Of a stretch of DNA of 64,000 nucleotides, positions 17,631 through 25,423 are shown piece by piece. Numbering within the stretch: position 1 is the first letter of the stretch; every line of letters begins with the position of its first letter. Location of the stretch: NCBI RefSeq assembly GCF_020539865.1, contig NZ_JAJBQV010000007.1:1-64000 (forward strand), in the 5' to 3' direction. The position numbers and the translations under genes are program-made. This stretch comes from Megasphaera elsdenii (lineage in GTDB: Bacteria > Bacillota > Negativicutes > Veillonellales > Megasphaeraceae). The notes below the pieces were generated by a model that saw nothing but the letters and a program-made list of their open reading frames with translations, was not told the DNA's origin and ran no database searches.

Positions 17631-18353
17631 GTGTATCTGCCTCATCACTTCCGTCAGGATTTTCATTATCTCTCTCTGCGCTCGTCTCTGTTGGAAGAGC
17701 TTTCACTGCTCTATGGCCTGTCCTTGGAGAAGAGGAACGGCCAGACCGGTCGGATCTGCCGCTGCCGCCGTATGGCCCGGGACTTATTCAAAGCCTGTCG
17801 CCAGCAGCCGGGCCAGCCGGAATATCCCTATCTCCTGGGGGTCCTGCTGGAACGGGCCGGCCAATGGCCGCTGACCGACCAGCCCCGATGGGCTTACGAT
17901 CAGGCCGAGCGCTATTATGACCGGGCCTGGCAGCTCCAGCAGCGGCGGCCGCCTGGCACCTATGACCGCCAGCACTATCTGCGGCCGGCTGTGGCCTTGC
18001 TGCGCTTGAGCCTGCGCCGGGGAGAGGAAGAGCGCTTTTATGCCTGGTGGGACGTCTGTGGTGGCCTGCGCTGCTTCCACCGCGATGTCCAGGCCTTGTT
18101 CCAGGTGCGCTGGCTCATCGTCAAGGAAGACTATGGACGGGCTGCTTTCACCCTTCGGAACCTGCATGGCCTGGCTGGCAGGCAAAGTGCTTTTTCGTCG
18201 GCTCGGGCCCGGATCCTTTCTGATATCGTCACAGCCGCCTGCCAGGGGCCGGGGACGGCTTTGAAAGGGAACTATAGTCCCTATGTCCGCCAGGTCCTGT
18301 GGGACGTCCTTTTTCCTGCCAGGTCACGACAAATGGCGGACTCCGTGTTATAA
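17631..18353 (+). CDS. Arg-rich hypothetical protein, no recognised family
   Basis: This 240-residue protein is one I do not recognise. It is strongly basic and rich in Arg, Gln, Leu and Trp, with no signal peptide or membrane helix. The spacing of LLGVLLERAGQ, AERYYDRAWQLQ, AVALLRLSLRRGEE and AFTLRNLHGLAG suggests paired alpha-helices of tetratricopeptide type, though no canonical TPR consensus is complete. The GTG at 17631 is chosen because AAAGAAGG ends 7 bases before it; a TTG at 17625 is too close to that site. It lies alone between the MarR gene's terminator and mazG. Codon use matches the host. Confidence 0.7.
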   Translation: MYLPHHFRQDFHYLSLRSSLLEELSLLYGLSLEKRNGQTGRICRCRRMARDLFKACRQQPGQPEYPYLLGVLLERAGQWPLTDQPRWAYDQAERYYDRAWQLQQRRPPGTYDRQHYLRPAVALLRLSLRRGEEERFYAWWDVCGGLRCFHRDVQALFQVRWLIVKEDYGRAAFTLRNLHGLAGRQSAFSSARARILSDIVTAACQGPGTALKGNYSPYVRQVLWDVLFPARSRQMADSVL

Positions 18354-18394
18354 TGACAGGCATAGGCATATTTGCCGAGAAATGAGGAACTGCT

Positions 18395-19420
18395 ATGGAA
18401 ATCAAGATCATCCCCTTAGGGCGCGATGACAGGCCCCTGGATTTGTATGGCCAGGATGGGAAGTCCTTTGCCGAGACTTATGCGCCCATCGTCGAGCTGC
18501 TATTGCGCGAAAGCCGTCTCCATGCTGTCGTCCATACCGTCCCAGGCGGACCGGCTATGGCCCAGACGGTATGCCGCCTCATCGAGGAGGCGCGGAAGCG
18601 GGAAGGAGCCGATGCAGAGGCCATGCCTTTCGATGTGACGCCTATCGTCGATGTGACGACGCGCTTGCGCCGTGAAGACGGCTGCCCTTGGGATAAAGCC
18701 CAGACGCATCGAACCCTGCGCCGCTACCTCATCGAAGAGGTCTATGAAATGCTCGATGCCATCGACAGCCACGACATAGCGGGTATCCGGGAAGAATTGG
18801 GAGATATCCTCTATCAGGTCGCCATCCATGCCCGCATTGCCCAGGAAAAAGGCCTTTTTTCGGCCCAAGATGTCGTAAAAGACGTCACCGATAAGATGAT
18901 TCGGCGTCATCCCTATGTTTTTAGCCAAAAAAGCCTTGAAAACATAGGTACGAGTATGTTAAACTGGGATAGATTAAAGCAAAGCGAACAACGCCAACAG
19001 CATGATCACCTGCTGGATGGCGTCGTCTCCGGGCTGCCGTCGCTCCTGGCTGCAGATAAACTTCAGGAAAAAGCGGCCAAGACTGGTTTTGACTGGCCTG
19101 ATGTCCAAGGTGTCTGGGATAAGTTCCATGAAGAATGGGAAGAATTCCGCCAGGCCCTGGGCGAAGGGAATCCCGTCCACGCCGAAGAAGAAGCTGGGGA
19201 TGTCCTGTTCGTCTTTGCGAATTTATGCCGACACTATCATATAGAGCCGGAATGTGCGTTACATCGGGCTAACTGTAAATTCCGACGCCGCTTTGCCCAC
19301 GTAGAGGACCGGGTCCGCCAGTCAGGCCGGTCGTGGGATGCTTTTTCGCTAGATGAGCTCGACTCGTTCTGGCAGGAAGCCAAACAGATAGAACGGCAGA
19401 AGAAAAATATAGACAGTTAG
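18395..19420 (+). CDS. mazG: MazG-family nucleoside triphosphate pyrophosphohydrolase with reduced N-terminal domain
   Basis: The 341-residue protein carries the tandem MazG fold that hydrolyses NTPs to NMP and pyrophosphate (house-cleaning). It has CPWDKAQTHRTLRRYLIEE with the EEVYE metal motif, then ELGDILYQVAIHA, and a second MazG half from about residue 240 (EEWEEFRQAL, EEEAGDVLFVFANL). The first ~80 residues resemble only the middle of the tetrapyrrole-methylase domain found in YabN-type fusions (FAETYAPIVELLL, HTVPGGPAMAQTV); the SAM-binding GxGxGD start is absent. I infer a worn-down fusion partner. The hup gene follows after 40 bases. Confidence 0.93.
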   Translation: MEIKIIPLGRDDRPLDLYGQDGKSFAETYAPIVELLLRESRLHAVVHTVPGGPAMAQTVCRLIEEARKREGADAEAMPFDVTPIVDVTTRLRREDGCPWDKAQTHRTLRRYLIEEVYEMLDAIDSHDIAGIREELGDILYQVAIHARIAQEKGLFSAQDVVKDVTDKMIRRHPYVFSQKSLENIGTSMLNWDRLKQSEQRQQHDHLLDGVVSGLPSLLAADKLQEKAAKTGFDWPDVQGVWDKFHEEWEEFRQALGEGNPVHAEEEAGDVLFVFANLCRHYHIEPECALHRANCKFRRRFAHVEDRVRQSGRSWDAFSLDELDSFWQEAKQIERQKKNIDS

Positions 19421-19438
19421 CGTTACACAGATGTAACG
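19421..19438. promoter_or_regulatory. Perfect palindrome upstream of hup
   Basis: CGTTACAcagaTGTAACG is a perfect 7-bp inverted repeat with a 4-base spacer. It starts one base after the mazG stop and ends just before the hup ribosome binding site. It could be a regulator-binding operator or a short mRNA hairpin. Confidence 0.5.
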
Positions 19439-19460
19439 ATTCAAAGGAGGACCTAGTAAC

Positions 19461-19739
19461 ATGAACAAAACAGAATTGATCGCTGCAGTAGCTAATGAAG
19501 CAGAAATCACCAAAAAAGATGCTGAAAAAGCCGTAAAAGCCGTATTCAGCGTTATCAGCGACAGCCTTACGAAAGGCGACAAAGTACAGATCATCGGCTT
19601 TGGCACTTTTGAAGTCCGTCAGCGTAAAGCTCGTGAAGGCCGCAACCCGCGCAACAACGAACCGATTCAGATCGAAGCATCCAAGACCCCGGCTTTCAAA
19701 GCTGGTAAACAGCTCAAAGATTTGGTCAACAACAAATAA
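19461..19739 (+). CDS. hup: DNA-binding protein HU
   Basis: This 92-residue nucleoid protein binds and bends DNA as a homodimer. It begins [20 protein letters not shown] and has the beta-arm region [12 protein letters not shown], including the conserved RNP turn, and the C-terminal [12 protein letters not shown]. Length is standard (90-92). It follows mazG by 40 bases, as in several Firmicutes, and a terminator ends the unit. Confidence 0.98.
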   Translation: MNKTELIAAVANEAEITKKDAEKAVKAVFSVISDSLTKGDKVQIIGFGTFEVRQRKAREGRNPRNNEPIQIEASKTPAFKAGKQLKDLVNNK

Positions 19740-19751
19740 GGTACGATTCCG

Positions 19752-19785
19752 AAGGGCCGCATGAAAAACGGCCCTTTTCTTTTCT
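19752..19785 (+). terminator. Rho-independent terminator after hup
   Basis: AAGGGCCG (19752-19759) pairs with CGGCCCTT (19769-19776), followed by TTCTTTTC. Confidence 0.85.
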
Positions 19786-19853
19786 TGCAAATTGTCGTAC
19801 CATAGTAGTATGAGCTACTAGACTAATGCTGTTTATAAAAGAGGGTATCATGC

Positions 19854-20999
19854 ATGACAAAGAAGAAAGTCCTGATCCTGTCCGCATCCATCGGTACGGG
19901 GCATACACAGGCAGCACGGGCGATAGAAGAATACATCAAGACCATTCCTGAAGAATGTGAAGTGGAACACTTGGACTTCCTGTCCAACGACGTCCTGTCT
20001 ATCGATAACATCGTCAAGGAAACTTACATCAAGATCCTCGATGTCTTTCCCATGCTGTATGATTTGATGTACTATTCGTCACAAGGATATAAGAAGGGAC
20101 TCGTCGTCAAGACGCTCTTTGCCTGGGGCCTCAAGCGGCGGATGCTCAGGGTATTGGCCGAAAAGAAGCCCGATGTCCTCGTCTTTACCCATCCTTTCCC
20201 GGCAGGGGCGGCGGCCTTATTGAAGCGCCAGCACCGCCTCAATATCCCCCTGGTCGGTGTCATCACCGATTTTGCCATCCACCAGCTCTGGGTCTATCCC
20301 CAGATCGATGTCTACTGTGTGGCTGCATCCCAGCTCAAAGACCTGCTCGTCGAACAGGGCATCGATGCCGGCAAGGTCGTCGTCTCCGGGATTCCCGTGC
20401 GCAAGGCCTTTGAACAGGAACGCTGGTGCTGGGATGCAATCCATGAGGCTGAGAAGAATGTCCTCATCATGGGCGGCGGCCTGGGCATGGGTTCCATCAA
20501 ACAGTCCCTGACGCTGCTCGACCGCCTCGATGCCGTCGACAGTTTCACTGTCGTCACCGGTTACAATGCCGATCTCTATGACGAACTGTCTAAGCTGCGC
20601 AGCGAACTGCATCACCCTGTCAACATCTTGGGCTATACCAACCGGATTCCTCAGCTCATGTGCCAGGCGTCGTTGTTGGTCACTAAACCGGGCGCCCTGA
20701 CCTGTACGGAAGCGGCTGCTGTCCAGGTACCTATGGTTCTGTACAGTCCCATTCCGGGCCAGGAAGAAGCCAATGCGACGTACATGCAGGCCAAAGGCTG
20801 TGCCTGCTGGGTCAAAAAGCAGGAAGACCTCGTTTCCATCGTAGCGGATCTCTTGACACATCCCGATAAGCTGGCGGCTATGTCCGAAGCCAGCCTCGAT
20901 TGTCATCGCGACGGTGCGCGGATCATCGGCAAAGAAATCGTTCGTCTCTTGCGGCCTCAAACGGCTGGCGCTGCGGCGGACTTGATATATGAACACTGA
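19854..20999 (+). CDS. MGDG-synthase/UgtP-like glycosyltransferase (GT28)
   Basis: This 381-residue GT-B enzyme resembles monogalactosyldiacylglycerol synthases and Bacillus UgtP, which add sugars to diacylglycerol or related lipids at the inner membrane face. It has the N-terminal glycine-rich acceptor motif ILSASIGTGHTQAARAIEEY. The donor-binding C-terminal half has MGGGLGMGS, VTKPGALTCTEAAA and PGQEEANATY, a typical UDP-sugar site. It is full length. AGAGGG precedes the ATG at 19854. The real acceptor is unknown; the gene has its own upstream region, and a terminator hairpin follows. Confidence 0.88.
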   Translation: MTKKKVLILSASIGTGHTQAARAIEEYIKTIPEECEVEHLDFLSNDVLSIDNIVKETYIKILDVFPMLYDLMYYSSQGYKKGLVVKTLFAWGLKRRMLRVLAEKKPDVLVFTHPFPAGAAALLKRQHRLNIPLVGVITDFAIHQLWVYPQIDVYCVAASQLKDLLVEQGIDAGKVVVSGIPVRKAFEQERWCWDAIHEAEKNVLIMGGGLGMGSIKQSLTLLDRLDAVDSFTVVTGYNADLYDELSKLRSELHHPVNILGYTNRIPQLMCQASLLVTKPGALTCTEAAAVQVPMVLYSPIPGQEEANATYMQAKGCACWVKKQEDLVSIVADLLTHPDKLAAMSEASLDCHRDGARIIGKEIVRLLRPQTAGAAADLIYEH

Positions 21000-21008
21000 G
21001 AAAAGGGT

Positions 21009-21048
21009 CTCCTCGGTTTCGCTCTGCGAAGCAAGAGGAGTTTTTTTC
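21009..21048 (+). terminator. Rho-independent terminator
   Basis: Outer stem CTCCTC (21009-21014) with GAGGAG (21035-21040) and inner stem TTTCGC/GCGAAG, followed by seven T residues. It lies only 20 bases before the next start codon. Confidence 0.8.
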
Positions 21049-21067
21049 CAAAAGGAGTATTTTTTTC

Positions 21068-21856
21068 ATGGAATTCCAACTTTTTCATACGACCCTGTCG
21101 GCGTCGCTGCTACTCTTCATCATGGCCGGTGGCTTTCTGGCCGGTTTCGTCGATTCCATCGCCGGCGGTGGCGGCCTTATCTCGCTGCCCGTCCTCTTAG
21201 CAGCTGGCTTGCCGCCACACTTGGCTATTGGGACTAATAAGTTTTCCGCTACCTTTGGCGCCGTCATGAGCGCCTGGCAGTTCTGGCGGGCTGGCAAAGT
21301 CGATATGAGCTTATTGAAACGGATCCTGCCGGGGACCTTCATCGGCGCCATCCTGGGCTGCTTAGTCATGCTGCACTTGAAGAGCGAATGGCTTCAGCCC
21401 ATCATCATCATCGCCCTCATCGCGGCGGCAGTCTTCGTCTTCAGCCAGCGTCAGCTCGGCGCTGCCAGCACGTATAGCGGCAATACCCGGAGGAATGTCG
21501 CAGCCGCCCTGGCCATGGCCTTGGCCATCGGCTTCTATGATGGCTTCATCGGGCCTGGGACGGGGACTTTCCTCATCGTCGGTTTTGCCGCTTTGGGCTT
21601 CGACTTTGTTATGGCAGCAGGCAATGCCAAGATCCTCAACCTTATGAGCAATGTGACCTCTTTCGTCCTTCTCATCTGGTGGGGCCAGATCCTCTACGTC
21701 TACGGCGTCGCCATGGCCTTGTGCATCTTTGCCGGCGCCTTCTTCGGCTCCCGCCTGGCTATCCGCCGGGGTACGGGTTTCGTCCGCCTAGTCATGTTGA
21801 CTGTGACGATTGTCCTCATTGGCAAATTAGGGCTATCTTATTTCGGAATCATGTGA
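21068..21856 (+). CDS. TSUP (TauE/SafE) family anion exporter
   Basis: This 262-residue integral membrane protein has about eight hydrophobic segments arranged as two repeats. The first has GFVDSIAGGGGLISLPVLL with GLPPHLAIGTNKFSAT, and the second has FYDGFIGPGTGTFLIVGF with NAKILNLMSN. Family members export sulfite, sulfoacetate or related small organic anions, and some act as permeases of unknown substrate. No sulfur-metabolism gene is adjacent, so the substrate is open. AAAGGAG lies 11-12 bases before the ATG. An SDR gene follows 14 bases downstream. Confidence 0.9.
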   Translation: MEFQLFHTTLSASLLLFIMAGGFLAGFVDSIAGGGGLISLPVLLAAGLPPHLAIGTNKFSATFGAVMSAWQFWRAGKVDMSLLKRILPGTFIGAILGCLVMLHLKSEWLQPIIIIALIAAAVFVFSQRQLGAASTYSGNTRRNVAAALAMALAIGFYDGFIGPGTGTFLIVGFAALGFDFVMAAGNAKILNLMSNVTSFVLLIWWGQILYVYGVAMALCIFAGAFFGSRLAIRRGTGFVRLVMLTVTIVLIGKLGLSYFGIM

Positions 21857-21870
21857 GGAGGCTGGAAACG

Positions 21871-22608
21871 ATGGATACGGTACTTATCAGCGGCGGCACA
21901 TCGGGTATCGGCCTGGCAGCAGCCGCCGTTTTGCTGGAACGGGGATGGAATGTCGTCATCAGTGGCCGCCATCGGGGGAAAGGGGAAGCCGCCTTGGCGG
22001 CGCTGTCCTGTCCGGATCGGACCTGGTATATCCAAGGCGACGTAGCCTGTGACGACGATTGCTGCCGGATGGTTGCAGAAACGGTTTCTCATTTCGGCGG
22101 CCTCGACGGCCTGGTCACGTCGGCCGGAATCTATGAACAAGACCTCTTGGAAAATGTCACGCCTGCCGATATACAACGCCTTTTTTCTATCAACGTCTTC
22201 GGGACCATTTCGCTTTGCCGCTATGCGCTGCCGCACTTGCGGCGACGGCCTGGCAGTATTGTCACCGTCAGCAGCGATGCCGGCCTTCAAGGGAACATCG
22301 CCTGTTCCCTCTACGGGGCGACGAAGGGCGCCGTCGTGGCCTTCACCAAGTCCCTGGCCTTGGAAGCGGCACCCCATCAGATCCGGGTCAACTGCGTCTG
22401 TCCTGGCGACGTGGAGACGCCTATGCTGGAGCAACAGCTCCGGGACCATCCTGACATGACGCGGGACGCTATGAAAGAGCAGTACCCTTTGTACCGCCTG
22501 GCCCGCCCCGATGAAGTGGCCCGAGCCATCGCCTTTCTCCTCAGCAGTGACGCGTCATTCATTACCGGCGTGGCACTTCCTGTCGATGGGGGTTTGACAA
22601 GCTGGTAG
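21871..22608 (+). CDS. Short-chain dehydrogenase/reductase
   Basis: This 245-residue classical SDR has the NAD(P)-binding motif ISGGTSGIG at the N-terminus, the catalytic YGATK with the serine in TVSSDA, and the C-terminal SFITGVALPVDGGLTSW typical of FabG-like enzymes. The substrate cannot be read. AGGAGG lies 8 bases before the ATG at 21871; longer in-frame readings that start inside the upstream exporter gene are not believable. It is probably cotranscribed with the TSUP gene. Confidence 0.92.
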   Translation: MDTVLISGGTSGIGLAAAAVLLERGWNVVISGRHRGKGEAALAALSCPDRTWYIQGDVACDDDCCRMVAETVSHFGGLDGLVTSAGIYEQDLLENVTPADIQRLFSINVFGTISLCRYALPHLRRRPGSIVTVSSDAGLQGNIACSLYGATKGAVVAFTKSLALEAAPHQIRVNCVCPGDVETPMLEQQLRDHPDMTRDAMKEQYPLYRLARPDEVARAIAFLLSSDASFITGVALPVDGGLTSW

Positions 22609-22622
22609 AAACATGGGAAAAT
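22594..22622 (+). promoter_or_regulatory. Promoter for the DUF697-like gene
   Basis: TTGACA (22594-22599) lies inside the last codons of the SDR gene. It is followed by a 17-base spacer and a weak -10, GAAAAT (22617-22622). A TATAAA at 22622-22627 is an alternative at poorer spacing. Confidence 0.5.
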
Positions 22623-22665
22623 ATAAAGTATAAATTTTAATACGTTAAAGATTGGGGTGTTTGTT

Positions 22666-23583
22666 ATGGCAGAAGAAGTATACAAAGAAGAAGCGAAGAC
22701 AGTGGAAGAACTGCAGGCAGAAATCGCCGCATTGAAACAGGAACTGGCTGATATGAAATCCCAGTCTCAGTCGGCCGAAAATGCTGCCGTCAGTGTCGTC
22801 AAAGCTATGGAAGAATCGACAGAAGACAAGGATGTGAAAGTCGAAATGCTGTGCCGTTGGGCTGCTGCCCGGGCCGGTGCCATCGTCATCGCTCCCCTCG
22901 TCGGGACGGTCGCTCTCATGGCTAATGAAGTCTATCTGGTCAGCCGCATCGCCAAGGTTTATGATGTCAAATTAAGCGAACGGGCCCTCATCGCCTTCCT
23001 CGGCGCTGTCGGCAGCCGCGTCGCCGGCAGCCTGCTGACGACGATCATTCCTTTCAGTGCCATCCAGGTACCTGTCGCCGTCGGCATCACGTACAGCTTG
23101 GGCCGCGTCACTCAGCGCTGGCTGAAAGACGGTATGCCTACCGACATGGGTCCTTACATCGACATGATGGGTGAATGGAAGGACAAGGCTCGGGAACAAG
23201 TCGACAAACTCAAGGAAAATCCTTTGAAGAACGTTCCCCTCGGCGATGAAACCATCGATTTTATGAAGAAATGGGGCGGTGTCGCCAAGGACCGCTTCCA
23301 GGACGTCAAGGAAAAAGGGGAAGAACTCTATCATACCGTCCGCCATCATGACGACCTGGTCGACGAAATCGTTGAAGAAAAGGCCGAAGAAGCCAAGGCC
23401 AGCGAAGCCGGGAAACCGGAAGGATCGGTAGAAGCCGAAGGAGCTCCTGAAGCTACAACAGAAACGACAGCCCAGGCAGATCCGGAAATGGCCGCTGCTG
23501 TTGACAGCGATGCGTCCTCTGTCGAAGACAAGGTAAAAGCTGCCGTAGAAGATGCTAAGATCCCTTTGGAAGATAAAAAGTAA
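22666..23583 (+). CDS. Membrane-associated DUF697-like protein with acidic C-terminal tail
   Basis: The 305-residue protein has an N-terminal coiled coil (about 8-35, VEELQAEIAALKQELADMKS) and a central glycine/alanine-rich hydrophobic domain (about 75-160, IVIAPLVGTVALMANEVYLV and GSLLTTIIPFSAI). That domain resembles DUF697/YcjF domains, which are often linked to membrane GTPases. An amphipathic linker and a Glu/Ala/Thr-rich tail follow. No GTPase domain is present. The function is unknown. GGGGTG precedes the ATG at 22666. The DUF1232 gene begins 11 bases later, so the two are likely cotranscribed. Confidence 0.65.
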   Translation: MAEEVYKEEAKTVEELQAEIAALKQELADMKSQSQSAENAAVSVVKAMEESTEDKDVKVEMLCRWAAARAGAIVIAPLVGTVALMANEVYLVSRIAKVYDVKLSERALIAFLGAVGSRVAGSLLTTIIPFSAIQVPVAVGITYSLGRVTQRWLKDGMPTDMGPYIDMMGEWKDKAREQVDKLKENPLKNVPLGDETIDFMKKWGGVAKDRFQDVKEKGEELYHTVRHHDDLVDEIVEEKAEEAKASEAGKPEGSVEAEGAPEATTETTAQADPEMAAAVDSDASSVEDKVKAAVEDAKIPLEDKK

Positions 23584-23594
23584 GGTGAACGCCC

Positions 23595-23939
23595 ATGTGG
23601 AAGGTACTGCGCTTTTTTGCACGTTTTTATACACCTGGTAAATTCGTTACCTTTATCCGCAAGACAGGGAGAAAGGTCCACTTTTTACCGAAACTCCTGA
23701 TGATTTTTTACTGTATGCAGGATGAGGATACGCCGAAGTTTATCAAACTGGCCCTCATGGGGGCCTTAGGCTATGTCATTTTGCCTTTTGACTTCGTGCC
23801 CGATGTCTTTGCCGGCTTCGGCTGGCTTGATGACGCCGCCGTCGTCGCTGCGGCTCTGCGCCTGGCTGGGACTTACGTCAAGCCGGAACACCGTGAAAAA
23901 GTACGTCATATGTTCCCGTTCTTCCGCGTCCGCGTGTGA
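23595..23939 (+). CDS. YkvA-family (DUF1232) membrane protein
   Basis: This 114-residue protein has the DUF1232 core LALMGALGYVILPFDFVPDV followed by GWLDDAAVVAAALRL. It is one or two membrane-embedded segments with the conserved P-D-x-x-P-D pattern. The N-terminus is basic. The family is widespread and uncharacterised. It directly follows the DUF697-like gene, which suggests a shared membrane role. It is followed by a terminator about 70 bases on. Confidence 0.88.
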   Translation: MWKVLRFFARFYTPGKFVTFIRKTGRKVHFLPKLLMIFYCMQDEDTPKFIKLALMGALGYVILPFDFVPDVFAGFGWLDDAAVVAAALRLAGTYVKPEHREKVRHMFPFFRVRV

Positions 23940-24009
23940 AGGTGGGGGAAGGCGAGTTTGATGCGTAAGGAGTTAAATTAAAATCCGTTTACGTCAAACA
24001 TCAAGCTTA

Positions 24010-24069
24010 AAAGGAAAAGGGATTGCGTATGATGGCAGAAACCCTCATGCGATAATCCCTTTTCCTTTG
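24010..24069 (+). terminator. Long hairpin terminator
   Basis: The outer stem AAAGGAAAAGGGATT (24010-24024) pairs with AATCCCTTTTTCCTTT (24054-24069), with one bulge. It extends inward with GCGTATGA/TCATGCG. A CAAACATCAAGC tract lies just before it. Its 3' end carries the next promoter's -35 box. Confidence 0.75.
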
Positions 24070-24096
24070 ACAAACATAGTTCCTCATCGTAAAATA
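24068..24096 (+). promoter_or_regulatory. Promoter for the thioesterase-murI operon
   Basis: TTGACA (24068-24073), a 17-base spacer and TAAAAT (24091-24096). A near-consensus site overlapping the terminator's last bases. Confidence 0.85.
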
Positions 24097-24145
24097 ATAT
24101 GAGTGTGCATGATGTAAGATGCATATAGTTAGGAGTTAAGAACTT

Positions 24146-24595
24146 ATGATTACTGTTGTTGAAAAAGTGCGGTTCTATGAAACCGACATGATGGGTATTG
24201 CCCACCATTCCAATCATATCCGCTGGTTCGAGTGCGGCCGCTGTGAATACTTGGCAGCTGCCGGCATCGATTTATTCGCCCTGCTGGACCAGGGAATCTC
24301 GTATCCCATCAGGAGCGTGTCCTGTGAGTACATCAGCCCTATCAACTATGCCGATACCATCGACATCGAGACGCGGCTGGTCAAGCTGAGCCGGGCGCAG
24401 ATGGTCTTTTCGTACCGTATCGTTAACCACGATGATCACCGCCTGCTGGCGACGGGGACGACGCAGAACGTCTTTGCCCATAAGGACAGCGGCAAAGTTG
24501 CCCGTCTCGATGAAAGGGAGTATAAGAAATTACAGGCCCTGTATGCCGAAGATAAAGCGGCCGCCCCGGCCGGGGGAGGTGTCCATGGAACGTAA
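24146..24595 (+). CDS. Hotdog-fold acyl-CoA thioesterase (YbgC/4HBT family)
   Basis: This 149-residue single hotdog domain has the catalytic-loop motif FYETDMMGIAHHSNH, containing the conserved Asp. The central VSCEYISPINYADTI is typical of YbgC and 4-hydroxybenzoyl-CoA thioesterase relatives. The likely role is hydrolysis of a short-chain or aromatic acyl-CoA. It overlaps the start of murI by 11 bases, so translation is coupled. Substrate specificity is not readable. Confidence 0.9.
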   Translation: MITVVEKVRFYETDMMGIAHHSNHIRWFECGRCEYLAAAGIDLFALLDQGISYPIRSVSCEYISPINYADTIDIETRLVKLSRAQMVFSYRIVNHDDHRLLATGTTQNVFAHKDSGKVARLDEREYKKLQALYAEDKAAAPAGGGVHGT

Positions 24596-25388
24596 TGCAC
24601 AGCCTATCGGCGTCTTCGATTCTGGTGTCGGCGGCTTGACCGTCGTCGCCAAGTTGCGGATGTTGCTGCCCCACGAAGATATCATCTATGTAGGCGATAC
24701 GAAACGCAATCCCTATGGGACGCGGACGCCGGAAGAAATCTTGACTTATACGCGGGATATCCTGCGCTTCATGACGGGCCAAGGCGTCAAGCTCGTTGCA
24801 ATCGGCTGTAATACCGTGACGGCCGTGGCCTATGATACGGTCGTCCAGGAAGTGCCGTATCCTCTCATCGGCATGAGCCGGGGCCTGCGGACGGCGCGGG
24901 AAATCAGTGCGACCAAGAAAATCGCCGTTTTTGCTACGCCTTTGACGATTGCCAATCATAGCCATCGCAAAGTCGCCGCCGCCATGGATCCGGATATTGA
25001 AATCGTCGAGCAGTCCTGCCCGGCCCTGGCCAATCTCATCGAACGGGGCGTCCTCGACGGTCCGGAAATCCGCGAGCCTTTGAAACGTTATACGGAACCG
25101 GTCCTTCATTCCGGTGCCGATACGGCTATCTTCGGCTGCACCCATTTTCCCTTCGTCCAGCCTTTGTTTGAAGAGCTTTGCGGTGATTCCATCGCCTTTG
25201 TCGATCCGGCTCATGAAATGGCCTTGGAAACGCTGGACGTCCTGAAAAAGGATGGCCTCCTCAACAAACAGCCTGGACCGGGGAATCTCCGCCTGTGCTT
25301 TACGGCAGAGAGCGGCCGCGGCTCCCGCCTGGCTCAGCACCTCATTCCGGCCAATGAATTTACAGTTGAAGAAATTTCCCTCACTTAA
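24585..25388 (+). CDS. murI: Glutamate racemase
   Basis: This 267-residue cofactor-independent racemase supplies D-glutamate for peptidoglycan. Both catalytic cysteines are present, in AIGCNTVTAVAYD and FGCTHFPFV, along with the N-terminal IGVFDSGVGGLTV. The ATG at 24585 follows GGGGGAGG inside the end of the thioesterase gene; longer in-frame readings have no family similarity. It opens a run of tightly packed genes that continues to the class II aldolase. Confidence 0.96.
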   Translation: MERNAQPIGVFDSGVGGLTVVAKLRMLLPHEDIIYVGDTKRNPYGTRTPEEILTYTRDILRFMTGQGVKLVAIGCNTVTAVAYDTVVQEVPYPLIGMSRGLRTAREISATKKIAVFATPLTIANHSHRKVAAAMDPDIEIVEQSCPALANLIERGVLDGPEIREPLKRYTEPVLHSGADTAIFGCTHFPFVQPLFEELCGDSIAFVDPAHEMALETLDVLKKDGLLNKQPGPGNLRLCFTAESGRGSRLAQHLIPANEFTVEEISLT

Positions 25389-25423
25389 TGGTTATCAAAT
25401 ATTATATAAAGGAGTCTTGCGTC

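Noticed and set aside
21679..21870. An N-terminal extension of the SDR beginning inside the exporter gene
   Set aside because: The SDR fold starts at MDTVLISGGTSGIG with AGGAGG before it; the extension is out-of-frame exporter sequence.
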